This document shows positions 36,195 to 51,023 of a DNA stretch of 64,000 bases, one piece after another. The notes under the pieces are model-generated. The model was not told the origin of the DNA. It worked only from the letters and a program-made list of their open reading frames with translations, and did no database searches. How positions within the stretch are numbered: position 1 is the stretch's first letter; each line of letters begins with the position of its first letter. The DNA comes from Pristionchus mayeri (taxonomy: Eukaryota > Nematoda > Chromadorea > Rhabditida > Neodiplogasteridae): positions 9,734,001 through 9,798,000 of the forward strand of contig BTRK01000003.1 in assembly GCA_036245805.1 (NCBI GenBank), given 5' to 3'. A program made the translations under genes and the position numbers.

Positions 36195-37366
36195 AAAGGA
36201 TCATTATTTTGTGATATTTTGAGAGATATCAGCTCAGTTGCGACGCTAATTTAGCTTTACAATAACATCAACAATGGCACTGTTCTTTGAAAATACGTTG
36301 TTAGACCTTCAAAGCATATTCTTACCACATTCATCGCTACGAGTAAGGAGGTCTTAAGGATCATTATTTTGTGATATTTTGAGAGATATCAGCTTAATTG
36401 CGACGCTAATTTAGCTTTACAATAACATCAACTATGGCACTGTTCTTTGAAAATACATTGTTAGACCTTCAAAGCATATTCTGACCACATTCATCGCTAC
36501 GAGTAAGGAGGTCTTAAGGATCATTATTTTGTGATATTTTGAGAGATATCAGCTCAGTTGCGACGCTAATTTAGCTTTACAATAACATCAACAATGGCAC
36601 TGTTCTTTGAAAATACGTTGTTAGACCTTCAAAGCATATTCTGACCACATTCATCGCTACGAGTAAGGAGGTCTTAAGGATCATTATTTTGTGATATTTT
36701 GAGAGATATCAGCTCAATTGCGACGCTAATTTAGCTTTACAATAACATCAACTATGGCACTGTTCTTTGAAAATACATTGTTAGACCTTCAAAGGAAAAT
36801 ACATTGTTAGACCTTCAAAGCATATTCTGACCACATTCATCGCTACGAGTAAGGAGGTCTTAAGGATCATTATTTTGTGATATTTTGAGAGATATCAGCT
36901 CAGTTGCGACGCTAATTTAGCTTTACAATAACATCAACAATGGCACTGTTCTTTGAAAATACATTGTTAGACCTTCACAGCATATTCTGACCACATTCAT
37001 CGCTACGAGTAAGGAGGTCTTAAGGATCATTATTTTGTGATATTTTGAGAGATATCAGCTCAGTTGCGACGCTAGTTTAGCTTTACAATAACATCAACAA
37101 TGGCACTGTTCTTCGAAAATACATTGTTAGACCTTCAAAGCATATTCTGACCACATTCATCGCTACGAGTAAGGAGGTCTTAAGGATCATTCTTTTGTGA
37201 TATTTTGAGAGATATCAGCTTAATTGCGACGCTAATTTAGCTTTACAATAACATCAACAATGGCACTGTTCTTTGAAAATACATTGTTAGACCTTCAAAG
37301 GAAAATACATTGTTAGACCTTCAAAGCATATTCTGACCACATTCATCGCTACGAGTAAGGAGGTCT
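36195..37366. repeat. Family II heptamer, copy 1 of a 3758-bp displaced pair
   Basis: The order is A1/G103, plain, CAG/G103 with G129, CAA long, C118, C94 and C12 long. The same seven occur at 39953-41124. The last monomer differs: G129 here and A129 there. The marks CTAAAGG (36193/39951) and CTTCG (37111/40869) are both 3758 bp apart. Confidence 0.92.
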
Positions 37367-39952
37367 TAAGGATCATTATTTTGTGATATTTTGAGAGATA
37401 TCAGCTCAGTTGCGACGCTAGTTTAGCTTTACAATAACATCAACTATGGCACTGTTCTTTGAAAATACCTTGTTAGACCTTCAAAGGAAAATACATTGTT
37501 AGACCTTCAAAGCATATTCTGACCACATTCATCGCTACGAGTAAGGAGGTCTTAAGGATCATTATTTTGTGATATTTTGAGAGATATCAGCTCAGTTGCG
37601 ACGCTAGTTTAGCTTTACAATAACATCAACTATGGCACTGTTCTTTGAAAATACATTGTTAGACCTTCAAAGGAAAATACATTGTTAGACCTTCAAAGCA
37701 TATTCTGACCACATTCATCGCTACGAGTAAGGAGGTCTTAAGGATCATTCTTTTGTGATATTTTGAGAGATATCAGCTTAATTGCGACGCTAATTTAGCT
37801 TTACAATAACATCAACAATGGCACTGTTCTTTGAAAATACATTGTTAGACCTTCAAAGGAAAATACATTGTTAGACCTTCAAAGCATATTCTGACCACAT
37901 TCATCGCTACGAGTAAGGAGGTCTTAAGGATCATTATTTTGTGATATTTTGAGAGATATCAGCTCAGTTGCGACGCTAGTTTAGCTTTACAATAACATCA
38001 ACTATGGCACTGTTCTTTGAAAATACATTGTTAGACCTTCAAAGCATATTCTAACCACATTCATCGCTACGAGTAAGGAGGTCTTAAGGATCATTATTTT
38101 GTGATATTTTGAGAGATATCAGCTCAGTTGCGACGCTAGTTTAGCTTTACAATAACATCAACAATGGCACTGTTCTTTGAAAATACATTGTTAGACCTTC
38201 AAAGCATATTCTGACCACATTCATCGCTACGAGTAAGGAGGTCTTAAGGATCATTATTTTGTGATATTTTGAGAGATATCAGCTTAATTGCGACGCTAAT
38301 TTAGCTTTACAATAACATCAACAATGGCACTGTTCTTTGAAAATACATTGTTAGACCTTCAAAGGAAAATACATTGTTAGACCTTCAAAGCATATTCTGA
38401 CCACATTCATCGCTACGAGTAAGGAGGTCTTAAGGATCATTATTTTGTGATATTTTGAGAGATATCAGCTCAGTTGCGACGCTAGTTTAGCTTTACAATA
38501 ACATCAACTATGGCACTGTTCTTTGAAAATACATTGTTAGACCTTCAAAGCATATTCTAACCACATTCATCGCTACGAGTAAGGAGGTCTTAAGGATCAT
38601 TATTTTGTGATATTTTAAGAGATATCAGCTCAGTTGCGACGCTAGTTTAGCTTTACAATAACATCAACAATGGCACTGTTCTTTGAAAATACATTGTTAG
38701 ACCTTCAAAGCATATTCTGACCACATTCATCGCTACGAGTAAGGAGGTCTTAAGGATCATTATTTTGTGATATTTTGAGAGATATCAGCTTAATTGCGAC
38801 GCTAATTTAGCTTTACAATAACATCAACAATGGCACTGTTCTTTGAAAATACATTGTTAGACCTTCAAAGCATATTCTGACCACATTCATCGCTACGAGT
38901 AAGGAGGTCTTAAGGATCATTCTTTTGTGATATTTTGAGAGATATCAGCTTAATTGCGACGCTAATTTAGCTTTACAATAACATCAACATTGGCACTGTT
39001 CTTTGAAAATACATTGTTAGACCTTCAAAGGAAAATACATTGTTAGACCTTCAAAGCATATTCTAACCACATTCATCGCTACGAGTAAGGAGGTCTTAAG
39101 GATCATTATTTTGTGATATTTTGAGAGATATCAGCTTAATTGCAACGCTAATTTAGCTTTACAATAACATCAACTATGGCACTGTTCTTTGAAAATACAT
39201 AGTTAGACTTTCAAAGCATATTCTGACCACATTCATCGCTACGAGTAAGGAGGTCTTAAGGATCATTCTTTTGTGATATTTTGAGAGAGAGATATCAGCT
39301 TAATTGCGACGCTAATTTAGCTTTACAATAACATCAGCAATGGCACTGTTCTTTGAAAATACATTGTTAGACCTTCAAAGGAAAATACATTGTTAGACCT
39401 TCAAAGCATATTCTGACCACATTCATCGCTACGAGTAAGGAGGTCTTAAGGATCATTATTTTGTGATATTTTGAGAGATATCAGCTTAATTGCAACGCTA
39501 ATTTAGCTTTACAATAACATCAACAATGGCACTGTTCTTTGAAAATACGTTGTTAGACCTTCAAAGCATATTCTTACCACATTCATCGCTACGAGTAAGG
39601 AGGTCTTAAGGATCATTATTTTGTGATATTTTGAGAGATATCAGCTCAGTTGCGACGCTAATTTAGCTTTACAATAACATCAACAATGGCACTGTTCTTT
39701 GAAAATACATTGTTAGACCTTCAAAGGAAAATACATTGTTAGACCTTCAAAGCATATTCTGACCACATTCATCGCTACGAGTAAGGAGGTCTTAAGGATC
39801 ATTATTTTGTGATATTTTGAGAGATATCAGCTCAGTTGCGACGCTAATTTAGCTTTACAATAACATCAACAATGGCACTGTTCTTTGAAAATACATTGTT
39901 AGACCTTCACAGCATATTCTGACCACATTCATCGCTACGAGTAAGGAGGTCT
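37367..39952. repeat. Family II segment rich in long monomers
   Basis: Five consecutive monomers or nearly so are long: 37181, 37367, 37553, 37739, then 38245. Monomer 37367 has a private CCTTG in its first 26-mer. The 506-bp order (CAG-TA A129, CAG-AA, TAA-AA long) occurs at 37925-38430 and again, with the third monomer short, from 38431. Then follow C12/CATTGG long (38911), A105 (39097), insertion long with private ATCAGCAATGG (39257), G103 (39447), CAG long (39607) and C118 (39793). Confidence 0.88.
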
Positions 39953-41124
39953 AAAGGATCATTATTTTGTGATATTTTGAGAGATATCAGCTCAGTTGCG
40001 ACGCTAATTTAGCTTTACAATAACATCAACAATGGCACTGTTCTTTGAAAATACGTTGTTAGACCTTCAAAGCATATTCTTACCACATTCATCGCTACGA
40101 GTAAGGAGGTCTTAAGGATCATTATTTTGTGATATTTTGAGAGATATCAGCTTAATTGCGACGCTAATTTAGCTTTACAATAACATCAACTATGGCACTG
40201 TTCTTTGAAAATACATTGTTAGACCTTCAAAGCATATTCTGACCACATTCATCGCTACGAGTAAGGAGGTCTTAAGGATCATTATTTTGTGATATTTTGA
40301 GAGATATCAGCTCAGTTGCGACGCTAATTTAGCTTTACAATAACATCAACAATGGCACTGTTCTTTGAAAATACGTTGTTAGACCTTCAAAGCATATTCT
40401 GACCACATTCATCGCTACGAGTAAGGAGGTCTTAAGGATCATTATTTTGTGATATTTTGAGAGATATCAGCTCAATTGCGACGCTAATTTAGCTTTACAA
40501 TAACATCAACTATGGCACTGTTCTTTGAAAATACATTGTTAGACCTTCAAAGGAAAATACATTGTTAGACCTTCAAAGCATATTCTGACCACATTCATCG
40601 CTACGAGTAAGGAGGTCTTAAGGATCATTATTTTGTGATATTTTGAGAGATATCAGCTCAGTTGCGACGCTAATTTAGCTTTACAATAACATCAACAATG
40701 GCACTGTTCTTTGAAAATACATTGTTAGACCTTCACAGCATATTCTGACCACATTCATCGCTACGAGTAAGGAGGTCTTAAGGATCATTATTTTGTGATA
40801 TTTTGAGAGATATCAGCTCAGTTGCGACGCTAGTTTAGCTTTACAATAACATCAACAATGGCACTGTTCTTCGAAAATACATTGTTAGACCTTCAAAGCA
40901 TATTCTGACCACATTCATCGCTACGAGTAAGGAGGTCTTAAGGATCATTCTTTTGTGATATTTTGAGAGATATCAGCTTAATTGCGACGCTAATTTAGCT
41001 TTACAATAACATCAACAATGGCACTGTTCTTTGAAAATACATTGTTAGACCTTCAAAGGAAAATACATTGTTAGACCTTCAAAGCATATTCTAACCACAT
41101 TCATCGCTACGAGTAAGGAGGTCT
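39953..41124. repeat. Family II heptamer, copy 2 of the 3758-bp displaced pair
   Basis: The monomers match 36195-37366 in order and marks. The final C12 long monomer (40939) has A129 and leads into the long/A105 dimers at 41.1-42.7 kb, whereas copy 1 leads into CAG-TA long copies. The right boundary therefore lies in the 3' half of a long monomer. Confidence 0.9.
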
Positions 41125-42697
41125 TAAGGATCATTATTTTGTGATATTTTGAGAGATATCAGCTTAATTGCAACGCTAATTTAGCTTTACAATAACATCA
41201 ACTATGGCACTGTTCTTTGAAAATACATTGTTAGACCTTCAAAGGAAAATACATTGTTAGACCTTCAAAGCATATTCTAACCACATTCATCGCTACGAGT
41301 AAGGAGGTCTTAAGGATCATTATTTTGTGATATTTTGAGAGATATCAGCTTAATTGCGACGCTAATTTAGCTTTACAATAACATCAACATTGGCACTGTT
41401 CTTTGAAAATACATTGTTAGACCTTCAAAGGAAAATACATTGTTAGACCTTCAAAGCATATTCTAACCACATTCATCGCTACGAGTAAGGAGGTCTTAAG
41501 GATCATTATTTTGTGATATTTTGAGAGATATCAGCTTAATTGCAACGCTAATTTAGCTTTACAATAACATCAACTATGGCACTGTTCTTTGAAAATACAT
41601 AGTTAGACTTTCAAAGCATATTCTGACCACATTCATCGCTACGAGTAAGGAGGTCTTAAGGATCATTATTTTGTGATATTTTGAGAGATATCAGCTTAAT
41701 TGCGACGCTAATTTAGCTTTACAATAACATCAACATTGGCACTGTTCTTTGAAAATACATTGTTAGACCTTCAAAGGAAAATACATTGTTAGACCTTCAA
41801 AGCATATTCTAACCACATTCATCGCTACGAGTAAGGAGGTCTTAAGGATCATTATTTTGTGATATTTTGAGAGATATCAGCTTAATTGCAACGCTAATTT
41901 AGCTTTACAATAACATCAACTATGGCACTGTTCTTTGAAAATACATAGTTAGACTTTCAAAGCATATTCTGACCACATTCATCGCTACGAGTAAGGAGGT
42001 CTTAAGGATCATTCTTTTGTGATATTTTGAGAGAGAGATATCAGCTTAATTGCGACGCTAATTTGCTTTACAATAACATCAACAATGGCACTGTTCTTTG
42101 AAAATACATTGTTAGACCTTCAAAGGAAAATACATTGTTAGACCTTCAAAGCATATTCTAACCACATTCATCGCTACGAGTAAGGAGGTCTTAAGGATCA
42201 TTATTTTGTGATATTTTGAGAGATATCAGCTTAATTGCAACGCTAATTTAGCTTTACAATAACATCAACTATGGCACTGTTCTTTGAAAATACATAGTTA
42301 GACTTTCAAAGCATATTCTGACCACATTCATCGCTACGAGTAAGGAGGTCTTAAGGATCATTATTTTGTGATATTTTGAGAGATATCAGCTTAATTGCGA
42401 CGCTAATTTAGCTTTACAATAACATCAACATTGGCACTGTTCTTTGAAAATACATTGTTAGACCTTCAAAGGAATATACATTGTTAGACCTTCAAAGCAT
42501 ATTCTAACCACATTCATCGCTACGAGTAAGGAGGTCTTAAGGATCATTATTTTGTGATATTTTGAGAGATATCAGCTTAATTGCAACGCTAATTTAGCTT
42601 TACAATAACATCAACTATGGCACTGTTCTTTGAAAATACATAGTTAGACTTTCAAAGCATATTCTGACCACATTCATCGCTACGAGTAAGGAGGTCT
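41125..42697. repeat. 346-bp long/A105 dimers and a 695-bp tetramer
   Basis: Dimers of a CATTGG long monomer (A129) and an A48/A105 monomer occur at 41311-41656, 41657-42002 and 42352-42697. The pair at 42003-42351 has the insertion-deletion long monomer instead. Monomer 41125 joins an A48-TA 5' part to a long A129 3' part. A private GGAATATAC lies at the second 26-mer of 42352. The same dimers recur at 59154-61549. Confidence 0.9.
42003..42191. repeat. Monomer with GAGA insertion, 1-bp deletion and double 26-mer (189 bp)
   Basis: Base 59 is missing, so AATTTAGC reads AATTTGC, together with the +4 insertion and two 26-mers. Three further copies of the deletion, all with the GAGA insertion but a single 26-mer (163 bp), start at 42698, 44353 and 61550. 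The deletion shortens the right arm of inverted repeat 2. Its presence at 42-44 kb and again at 61.6 kb ties those regions together as a displaced duplication. Confidence 0.93.
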
Positions 42698-45600
42698 TAA
42701 GGATCATTCTTTTGTGATATTTTGAGAGAGAGATATCAGCTTAATTGCGACGCTAATTTGCTTTACAATAACATCAACAATGGCACTGTTCTTTGAAAAT
42801 ACATTGTTAGACCTTCAAAGCATATTCTGACCACATTCATCGCTACGAGTAAGGAGGTCTTAAGGATCATTATTTTGTGATATTTTGAGAGATATCAGCT
42901 CAGTTGCAACGCTAATTTAGCTTTACAATAACATCAACAATGGCACTGTTCTTTGAAAATACGTTGTTAGACCTTCAAAGCATATTCTTACCACATTCAT
43001 CGCTACGAGTAAGGAGGTCTTAAGGATCATTATTTTGTGATATTTTGAGAGATATCAGCTCAGTTGCGACGCTAATTTAGCTTTACAATAACATCAACAA
43101 TGGCACTGTTCTTTGAAAATACATTGTTAGACCTTCAAAGGAAAATACATTGTTAGACCTTCAAAGCATATTCTGACCACATTCATCGCTACGAGTAAGG
43201 AGGTCTTAAGGATCATTATTTTGTGATATTTTGAGAGATATCAGCTCAGTTGCGACGCTAATTTAGCTTTACAATAACATCAACAATGGCACTGTTCTTT
43301 GAAAATACATTGTTAGACCTTCACAGCATATTCTGACCACATTCATCGCTACGAGTAAGGAGGTCTAAAGGATCATTATTTTGTGATATTTTGAGAGATA
43401 TCAGCTCAGTTGCGACGCTAGTTTAGCTTTACAATAACATCAACAATGGCACTGTTCTTCGAAAATACATTGTTAGACCTTCAAAGCATATTCTGACCAC
43501 ATTCATCGCTACGAGTAAGGAGGTCTTAAGGATCATTATTTTGTGATATTTTGAGAGATATCAGCTTAATTGCAACGCTAATTTAGCTTTACAATAACAT
43601 CAACTATGGCACTGTTCTTTGAAAATACATAGTTAGACTTTCAAAGCATATTCTGACCACATTCATCGCTACGAGTAAGGAGGTCTTAAGGATCATTATA
43701 TTGTGATATTTTGAGAGATATCAGCTTAATTGCAACGCTAATTTAGCTTTACAATAACATCAACAATGGCACTGTTCTTTGAAAATACGTTGTTAGACCT
43801 TCAAAGCATATTCTTACCACATTCATCGCTACGAGTAAGGAGGTCTTAAGGATCATTATTTTGTGATATTTTGAGAGATATCAGCTCAATTGCGACGCTA
43901 ATTTAGCTTTACAATAACATCAACTATGGCACTGTTCTTTGAAAATACATAGTTAGACTTTCAAAGCATATTCTGACCACATTCATCGCTACGAGTAAGG
44001 AGGTCTTAAGGATCATTATTTTGTGATATTTTGAGAGATATCAGCTCAGTTGCGACGCTAATTTAGCTTTACAATAACATCAACAATGGCACTGTTCTTT
44101 GAAAATACATTGTTAGACCTTCAAAGGAAAATACATTGTTAGACCTTCAAAGCATATTCTAACCACATTCATCGCTACGAGTAAGGAGGTCTTAAGGATC
44201 ATTATTTTGTGATATTTTGAGAGATATCAGCTTAATTGCAACGCTAATTTAGCTTTACAATAACATCAACTATGGCACTGTTCTTTGAAAATACATAGTT
44301 AGACTTTCAAAGCATATTCTGACCACATTCATCGCTACGAGTAAGGAGGTCTTAAGGATCATTCTTTTGTGATATTTTGAGAGAGAGATATCAGCTTAAT
44401 TGCGACGCTAATTTGCTTTACAATAACATCAACAATGGCACTGTTCTTTGAAAATACATTGTTAGACCTTCAAAGCATATTCTGACCACATTCATCGCTA
44501 CGAGTAAGGAGGTCTTAAGGATCATTATTTTGTGATATTTTGAGAGATATCAGCTCAGTTGCAACGCTAATTTAGCTTTACAATAACATCAACAATGGCA
44601 CTGTTCTTTGAAAATACGTTGTTAGACCTTCAAAGCATATTCTTACCACATTCATCGCTACGAGTAAGGAGGTCTTAAGGATCATTATTTTGTGATATTT
44701 TGAGAGATATCAGCTCAGTTGCGACGCTAATTTAGCTTTACAATAACATCAACAATGGCACTGTTCTTTGAAAATACATTGTTAGACCTTCAAAGGAAAA
44801 TACATTGTTAGACCTTCAAAGCATATTCTGACCACATTCATCGCTACGAGTAAGGAGGTCTTAAGGATCATTATTTTGTGATATTTTGAGAGATATCAGC
44901 TCAGTTGCGACGCTAATTTAGCTTTACAATAACATCAACAATGGCACTGTTCTTTGAAAATACATTGTTAGACCTTCACAGCATATTCTGACCACATTCA
45001 TCGCTACGAGTAAGGAGGTCTAAAGGATCATTATTTTGTGATATTTTGAGAGATATCAGCTCAGTTGCGACGCTAGTTTAGCTTTACAATAACATCAACA
45101 ATGGCACTGTTCTTCGAAAATACATTGTTAGACCTTCAAAGCATATTCTGACCACATTCATCGCTACGAGTAAGGAGGTCTTAAGGATCATTATTTTGTG
45201 ATATTTTGAGAGATATCAGCTTAATTGCAACGCTAATTTAGCTTTACAATAACATCAACTATGGCACTGTTCTTTGAAAATACATAGTTAGACTTTCAAA
45301 GCATATTCTGACCACATTCATCGCTACGAGTAAGGAGGTCTTAAGGATCATTATATTGTGATATTTTGAGAGATATCAGCTTAATTGCAACGCTAATTTA
45401 GCTTTACAATAACATCAACAATGGCACTGTTCTTTGAAAATACGTTGTTAGACCTTCAAAGCATATTCTTACCACATTCATCGCTACGAGTAAGGAGGTC
45501 TTAAGGATCATTATTTTGTGATATTTTGAGAGATATCAGCTCAATTGCGACGCTAATTTAGCTTTACAATAACATCAACTATGGCACTGTTCTTTGAAAA

Positions 45601-46007
45601 TACATAGTTAGACTTTCAAAGCATATTCTGACCACATTCATCGCTACGAGTAAGGAGGTCTTAAGGATCATTATATTGTGATATTTTGAGAGATATCAGC
45701 TCAGTTGCGACGCTAGTTTAGCTTTACAATAACATCAACAATGGCACTGTTCTTTGAAAATACATTGTTAGACCTTCAAAGCATATTCTGACCACATTCA
45801 TCGCTACGAGTAAGGAGGTCTTAAGGATCATTATTTTGTGATATTTTGAGAGATATCAGCTTAATTGCGACGCTAATTTAGCTTTACAATAACATCAACT
45901 ATGGCACTGTTCTTTGAAAATACATTGTTAGACCTTCAAAGGAAAATACATTGTTAGACCTTCAAAACATATTCTGACCACATTCATCGCTACGAGTAAG
46001 GAGGTCT
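42698..46007. repeat. 1655-bp decamer mixing families I and II, tandem duplication
   Basis: Block 42698-44352 holds insertion-deletion copy (163 bp), CAG/A48/G103, CAG long, C118, C94, A105, A14 with TAA and G103, CAA/A105, CAG long A129, A105. Block 44353-46007 repeats the first eight at 1655 bp (42698-44006 against 44353-45661), then ends with A14/CAG and long A120, which are family I copies. The A14/TAA monomers (43687, 45342) are hybrids seen only here. The family II half (insertion-deletion to C94) also matches 61550-62378. Confidence 0.93.
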
Positions 46008-49000
46008 TAAGGATCATTATTTTGTGATATTTTGAGAGATATCAGCTTAATTGCGACGCTAATTTAGCTTTACAATAACATCAACTATGGCACTGTTCTT
46101 TGAAAATACATTGTTAGACTTTCAAAGCATATTCTGACCACATTCATCGCTACGAGTAAGGAGGTCTTAAGGATCATTATTTTGTGATATTTTGAGAGAT
46201 ATCAGCTTAATTGCAACGCTAATTTAGCTTTACAATAACATCAACTATGACACTGTTCTTTGAAAATACATAGTTAGACTTTCAAAGCATATTCTGACCA
46301 CATTCATCGCTACGAGTAAGGAGGTCTTAAGGATCATTCTTTTGTGATATTTTGAGAGAGAGATATCAGCTTAATTGCGACGCTAATTTAGCTTTACAAT
46401 AACATCAACTATGGCACTGTTCTTTGAAAATACATTGTTAGACCTTCAAAGCATATTCTGACCACATTCATCGCTACGAGTAAGGAGGTCTTAAGGATCA
46501 TTATTTTGTGATATTTTGAGAGATATCAGCTCAGTTGCGACGCTAGTTTAGCTTTACAATAACATCAACTATGGCACTGTTCTTTGAAAATACATTGTTA
46601 GACCTTCAAAGCATATTCTGACCACATTCATCGCTACGAGTAAGGAGGTCTTAAGGATCATTATTTTGTGATATTTTGAGAGATATCAGCTCAGTTGCGA
46701 CGCTAGTTTAGCTTTACAATAACATCAACAATGGCACTGTTCTTTGAAAATACATTGTTAGACCTTCAAAGGAAAATACATTGTTAGACCTTCAAAACAT
46801 ATTCTGACCACATTCATCGCTACGAGTAAGGAGGTCTTAAGGATCATTATTTTGTGATATTTTGAGAGATATCAGCTTAATTGCGACGCTAATTTAGCTT
46901 TACAATAACATCAACTATGGCACTGTTCTTTGAAAATACATAGTTAGACTTTCAAAGCATATTCTGACCACATTCATCGCTACGAGTAAGGAGGTCTTAA
47001 GGATCATTATTTTGTGATATTTTGAGAGATATCAGCTTAATTGCGACGCTAATTTAGCTTTACAATAACATCAACTATGGCACTGTTCTTTGAAAATACA
47101 TAGTTAGACTTTCAAAGCATATTCTGACCACATTCATCGCTACGAGTAAGGAGGTCTTAAGGATCATTATATTGTGATATTTTGAGAGATATCAGCTCAG
47201 TTGCGACGCTAGTTTAGCTTTACAATAACATCAACAATGGCACTGTTCTTTGAAAATACATTGTTAGACCTTCAAAGCATATTCTGACCACATTCATCGC
47301 TACGAGTAAGGAGGTCTTAAGGATCATTATTTTGTGATATTTTGAGAGATATCAGCTCAATTGCGACGCTAATTTAGCTTTACAATAACATCAACTATGG
47401 CACTGTTCTTTGAAAATACATAGTTAGACTTTCAAAGCATATTCTGACCACATTCATCGCTACGAGTAAGGAGGTCTTAAGGATCATTATATTGTGATAT
47501 TTTGAGAGATATCAGCTCAGTTGCGACGCTAGTTTAGCTTTACAATAACATCAACAATGGCACTGTTCTTTGAAAATACATTGTTAGACCTTCAAAGCAT
47601 ATTCTGACCACATTCATCGCTACGAGTAAGGAGGTCTTAAGGATCATTATTTTGTGATATTTTGAGAGATATCAGCTCAGTTGCGACGCTAGTTTAGCTT
47701 TACAATAACATCAACTATGGCACTGTTCTTTGAAAATACATTGTTAGACCTTCAAAGCATATTCTGACCACTTTCATCGCTACGAGTAAGGAGGTCTTAA
47801 GGATCATTATTTTGTGATATTTTGAGAGATATCAGCTCAGTTGCGACGCTAGTTTAGCTTTACAATAACATCAACAATGGCACTGTTCTTTGAAAATACA
47901 TTGTTAGACCTTCAAAGGAAAATACATTGTTAGACCTTCAAAACATATTCTGACCACATTCATCGCTACGAGTAAGGAGGTCTTAAGGATCATTATTTTG
48001 TGATATTTTGAGAGATATCAGCTTAATTGCGACGCTAATTTAGCTTTACAATAACATCAACTATGGCACTGTTCTTTGAAAATACATAGTTAGACTTTCA
48101 AAGCATATTCTGACCACATTCATCGCTACGAGTAAGGAGGTCTTAAGGATCATTATTTTGTGATATTTTGAGAGATATCAGCTTAATTGCGACGCTAATT
48201 TAGCTTTACAATAACATCAACTATGGCACTGTTCTTTGAAAATACATAGTTAGACTTTCAAAGCATATTCTGACCACATTCATCGCTACGAGTAAGGAGG
48301 TCTTAAGGATCATTATATTGTGATATTTTGAGAGATATCAGCTCAGTTGCGACGCTAGTTTAGCTTTACAATAACATCAACAATGGCACTGTTCTTTGAA
48401 AATACATTGTTAGACCTTCAAAGCATATTCTGACCACATTCATCGCTACGAGTAAGGAGGTCTTAAGGATCATTATTTTGTGATATTTTGAGAGATATCA
48501 GCTTAATTGCAACGCTAATTTAGCTTTACAATAACATCAACTATGACACTGTTCTTTGAAAATACATAGTTAGACTTTCAAAGCATATTCTGACCACATT
48601 CATCGCTACGAGTAAGGAGGTCTTAAGGATCATTCTTTTGTGATATTTTGAGAGAGAGATATCAGCTTAATTGCGACGCTAATTTAGCTTTACAATAACA
48701 TCAACTATGGCACTGTTCTTTGAAAATACATTGTTAGACCTTCAAAGCATATTCTGACCACATTCATCGCTACGAGTAAGGAGGTCTTAAGGATCATTAT
48801 TTTGTGATATTTTGAGAGATATCAGCTCAGTTGCGACGCTAGTTTAGCTTTACAATAACATCAACTATGGCACTGTTCTTTGAAAATACATTGTTAGACC
48901 TTCAAAGCATATTCTGACCACATTCATCGCTACGAGTAAGGAGGTCTTAAGGATCATTATTTTGTGATATTTTGAGAGATATCAGCTCAGTTGCGACGCT

Positions 49001-49107
49001 AGTTTAGCTTTACAATAACATCAACAATGGCACTGTTCTTTGAAAATACATTGTTAGACCTTCAAAGCATATTCTGACCACATTCATCGCTACGAGTAAG
49101 GAGGTCT
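46008..49107. repeat. Family I domain, third occurrence
   Basis: Monomer 46008 has T105 with T113. The order is then GACAC (46168), insertion (46328), CAG-TA, long CAG A120 (46652), A105, A105, A14, CAA/A105, A14, CAG-TA, long CAG A120 (47798), A105, A105, A14, GACAC, insertion (48624), CAG-TA and CAG-AA (48948). It is the same cycle as at 19-29 kb; one turn (46838-47983, 1146 bp) has CAA/A105 plus A14 in place of GACAC plus insertion. A private CCACTTTC lies at 47769. Confidence 0.92.
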
Positions 49108-51023
49108 TAAGGATCATTATTTTGTGATATTTTGAGAGATATCAGCTTAATTGCGACGCTAATTTAGCTTTACAATAACATCAACAATGGCACTGTTCTT
49201 TGAAAATACATTGTTAGACCTTCAAAGGAAAATACATTGTTAGACCTTCAAAGCATATTCTGACCACATTCATCGCTACGAGTAAGGAGGTCTTAAGGAT
49301 CATTATTTTGTGATATTTTGAGAGATATCAGCTCAGTTGCGACGCTAGTTTAGCTTTACAATAACATCAACTATGGCACTGTTCTTTGAAAATACATTGT
49401 TAGACCTTCAAAGCATATTCTAACCACATTCATCGCTACGAGTAAGGAGGTCTTAAGGATCATTATTTTGTGATATTTTGAGAGATATCAGCTCAGTTGC
49501 GACGCTAGTTTAGCTTTACAATAACATCAACAATGGCACTGTTCTTTGAAAATACATTGTTAGACCTTCAAAGCATATTCTGACCACATTCATCGCTACG
49601 AGTAAGGAGGTCTTAAGGATCATTATTTTGTGATATTTTGAGAGATATCAGCTTAATTGCGACGCTAATTTAGCTTTACAATAACATCAACAATGGCACT
49701 GTTCTTTGAAAATACATTGTTAGACCTTCAAAGGAAAATACATTGTTAGACCTTCAAAGCATATTCTGACCACATTCATCGCTACGAGTAAGGAGGTCTT
49801 AAGGATCATTATTTTGTGATATTTTGAGAGATATCAGCTCAGTTGCGACGCTAATTTAGCTTTACAATAACATCAACAATGGCACTGTTCTTTGAAAATA
49901 CATTGTTAGACCTTCAAAGCATATTCTGACCACATTCATCGCTACGAGTAAGGAGGTCTTAAGGATCATTCTTTTGTGATATTTTGAGAGATATCAGCTT
50001 AATTGCGACGCTAATTTAGCTTTACAATAACATCAACAATGGCACTGTTCTTTGAAAATACATTGTTAGACCTTCAAAGGAAAATACATTGTTAGACCTT
50101 CAAAGCATATTCTAACCACATTCATCGCTACGAGTAAGGAGGTCTTAAGGATCATTATTTTGTGATATTTTGAGAGATATCAGCTTAATTGCAACGCTAA
50201 TTTAGCTTTACAATAACATCAACAATGGCACTGTTCTTTGAAAATACATTGTTAGACCTTCAAAGGAAAATACATTGTTAGACCTTCAAAGGAAAATACA
50301 TTGTTAGACCTTCAAAGCATATTCTGACCACATTCATCGCTACGAGTAAGGAGGTCTTAAGGATCATTATTTTGTGATATTTTGAGAGATATCAGCTCAG
50401 TTGCGACGCTAGTTTAGCTTTACAATAACATCAACTATGGCACTGTTCTTTGAAAATACATTGTTAGACCTTCAAAGCATATTCTAACCACATTCATCGC
50501 TACGAGTAAGGAGGTCTTAAGGATCATTATTTTGTGATATTTTGAGAGATATCAGCTCAGTTGCGACGCTAGTTTAGCTTTACAATAACATCAACAATGG
50601 CACTGTTCTTTGAAAATACATTGTTAGACCTTCAAAGCATATTCTGACCACATTCATCGCTACGAGTAAGGAGGTCTTAAGGATCATTATTTTGTGATAT
50701 TTTGAGAGATATCAGCTTAATTGCGACGCTAATTTAGCTTTACAATAACATCAACAATGGCACTGTTCTTTGAAAATACATTGTTAGACCTTCAAAGGAA
50801 AATACATTGTTAGACCTTCAAAGCATATTCTGACCACATTCATCGCTACGAGTAAGGAGGTCTTAAGGATCATTATTTTGTGATATTTTGAGAGATATCA
50901 GCTCAGTTGCGACGCTAATTTAGCTTTACAATAACATCAACAATGGCACTGTTCTTTGAAAATACATTGTTAGACCTTCAAAGCATATTCTGACCACATT
51001 CATCGCTACGAGTAAGGAGGTCT
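49108..51023. repeat. 1064/1038-bp hexamers differing by one 26-bp unit
   Basis: After a long copy (49108), block 49294-50357 (CAG-TA A129, CAG-AA, long, CAG-AA, C12 long A129, A48 with triple 26-mer; 1064 bp) is followed by 50358-51395 with the same order and a double 26-mer in the last monomer (1038 bp). The second block overlaps the start of the 1358-bp octamer at 51024. The lead-in from 48948 to 49613 is the same junction as 29683-30348. Confidence 0.94.
50146..50357. repeat. Second monomer with three 26-bp units (212 bp)
   Basis: Three consecutive 26-mers lie at 50240-50317, all of the GACCTTCAAAG form. The monomer ends a hexamer (49294-50357, 1064 bp) whose next copy (50358-51395, 1038 bp) has the corresponding monomer (51210) with two units. 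This is the only other triple in the window. Confidence 0.95.
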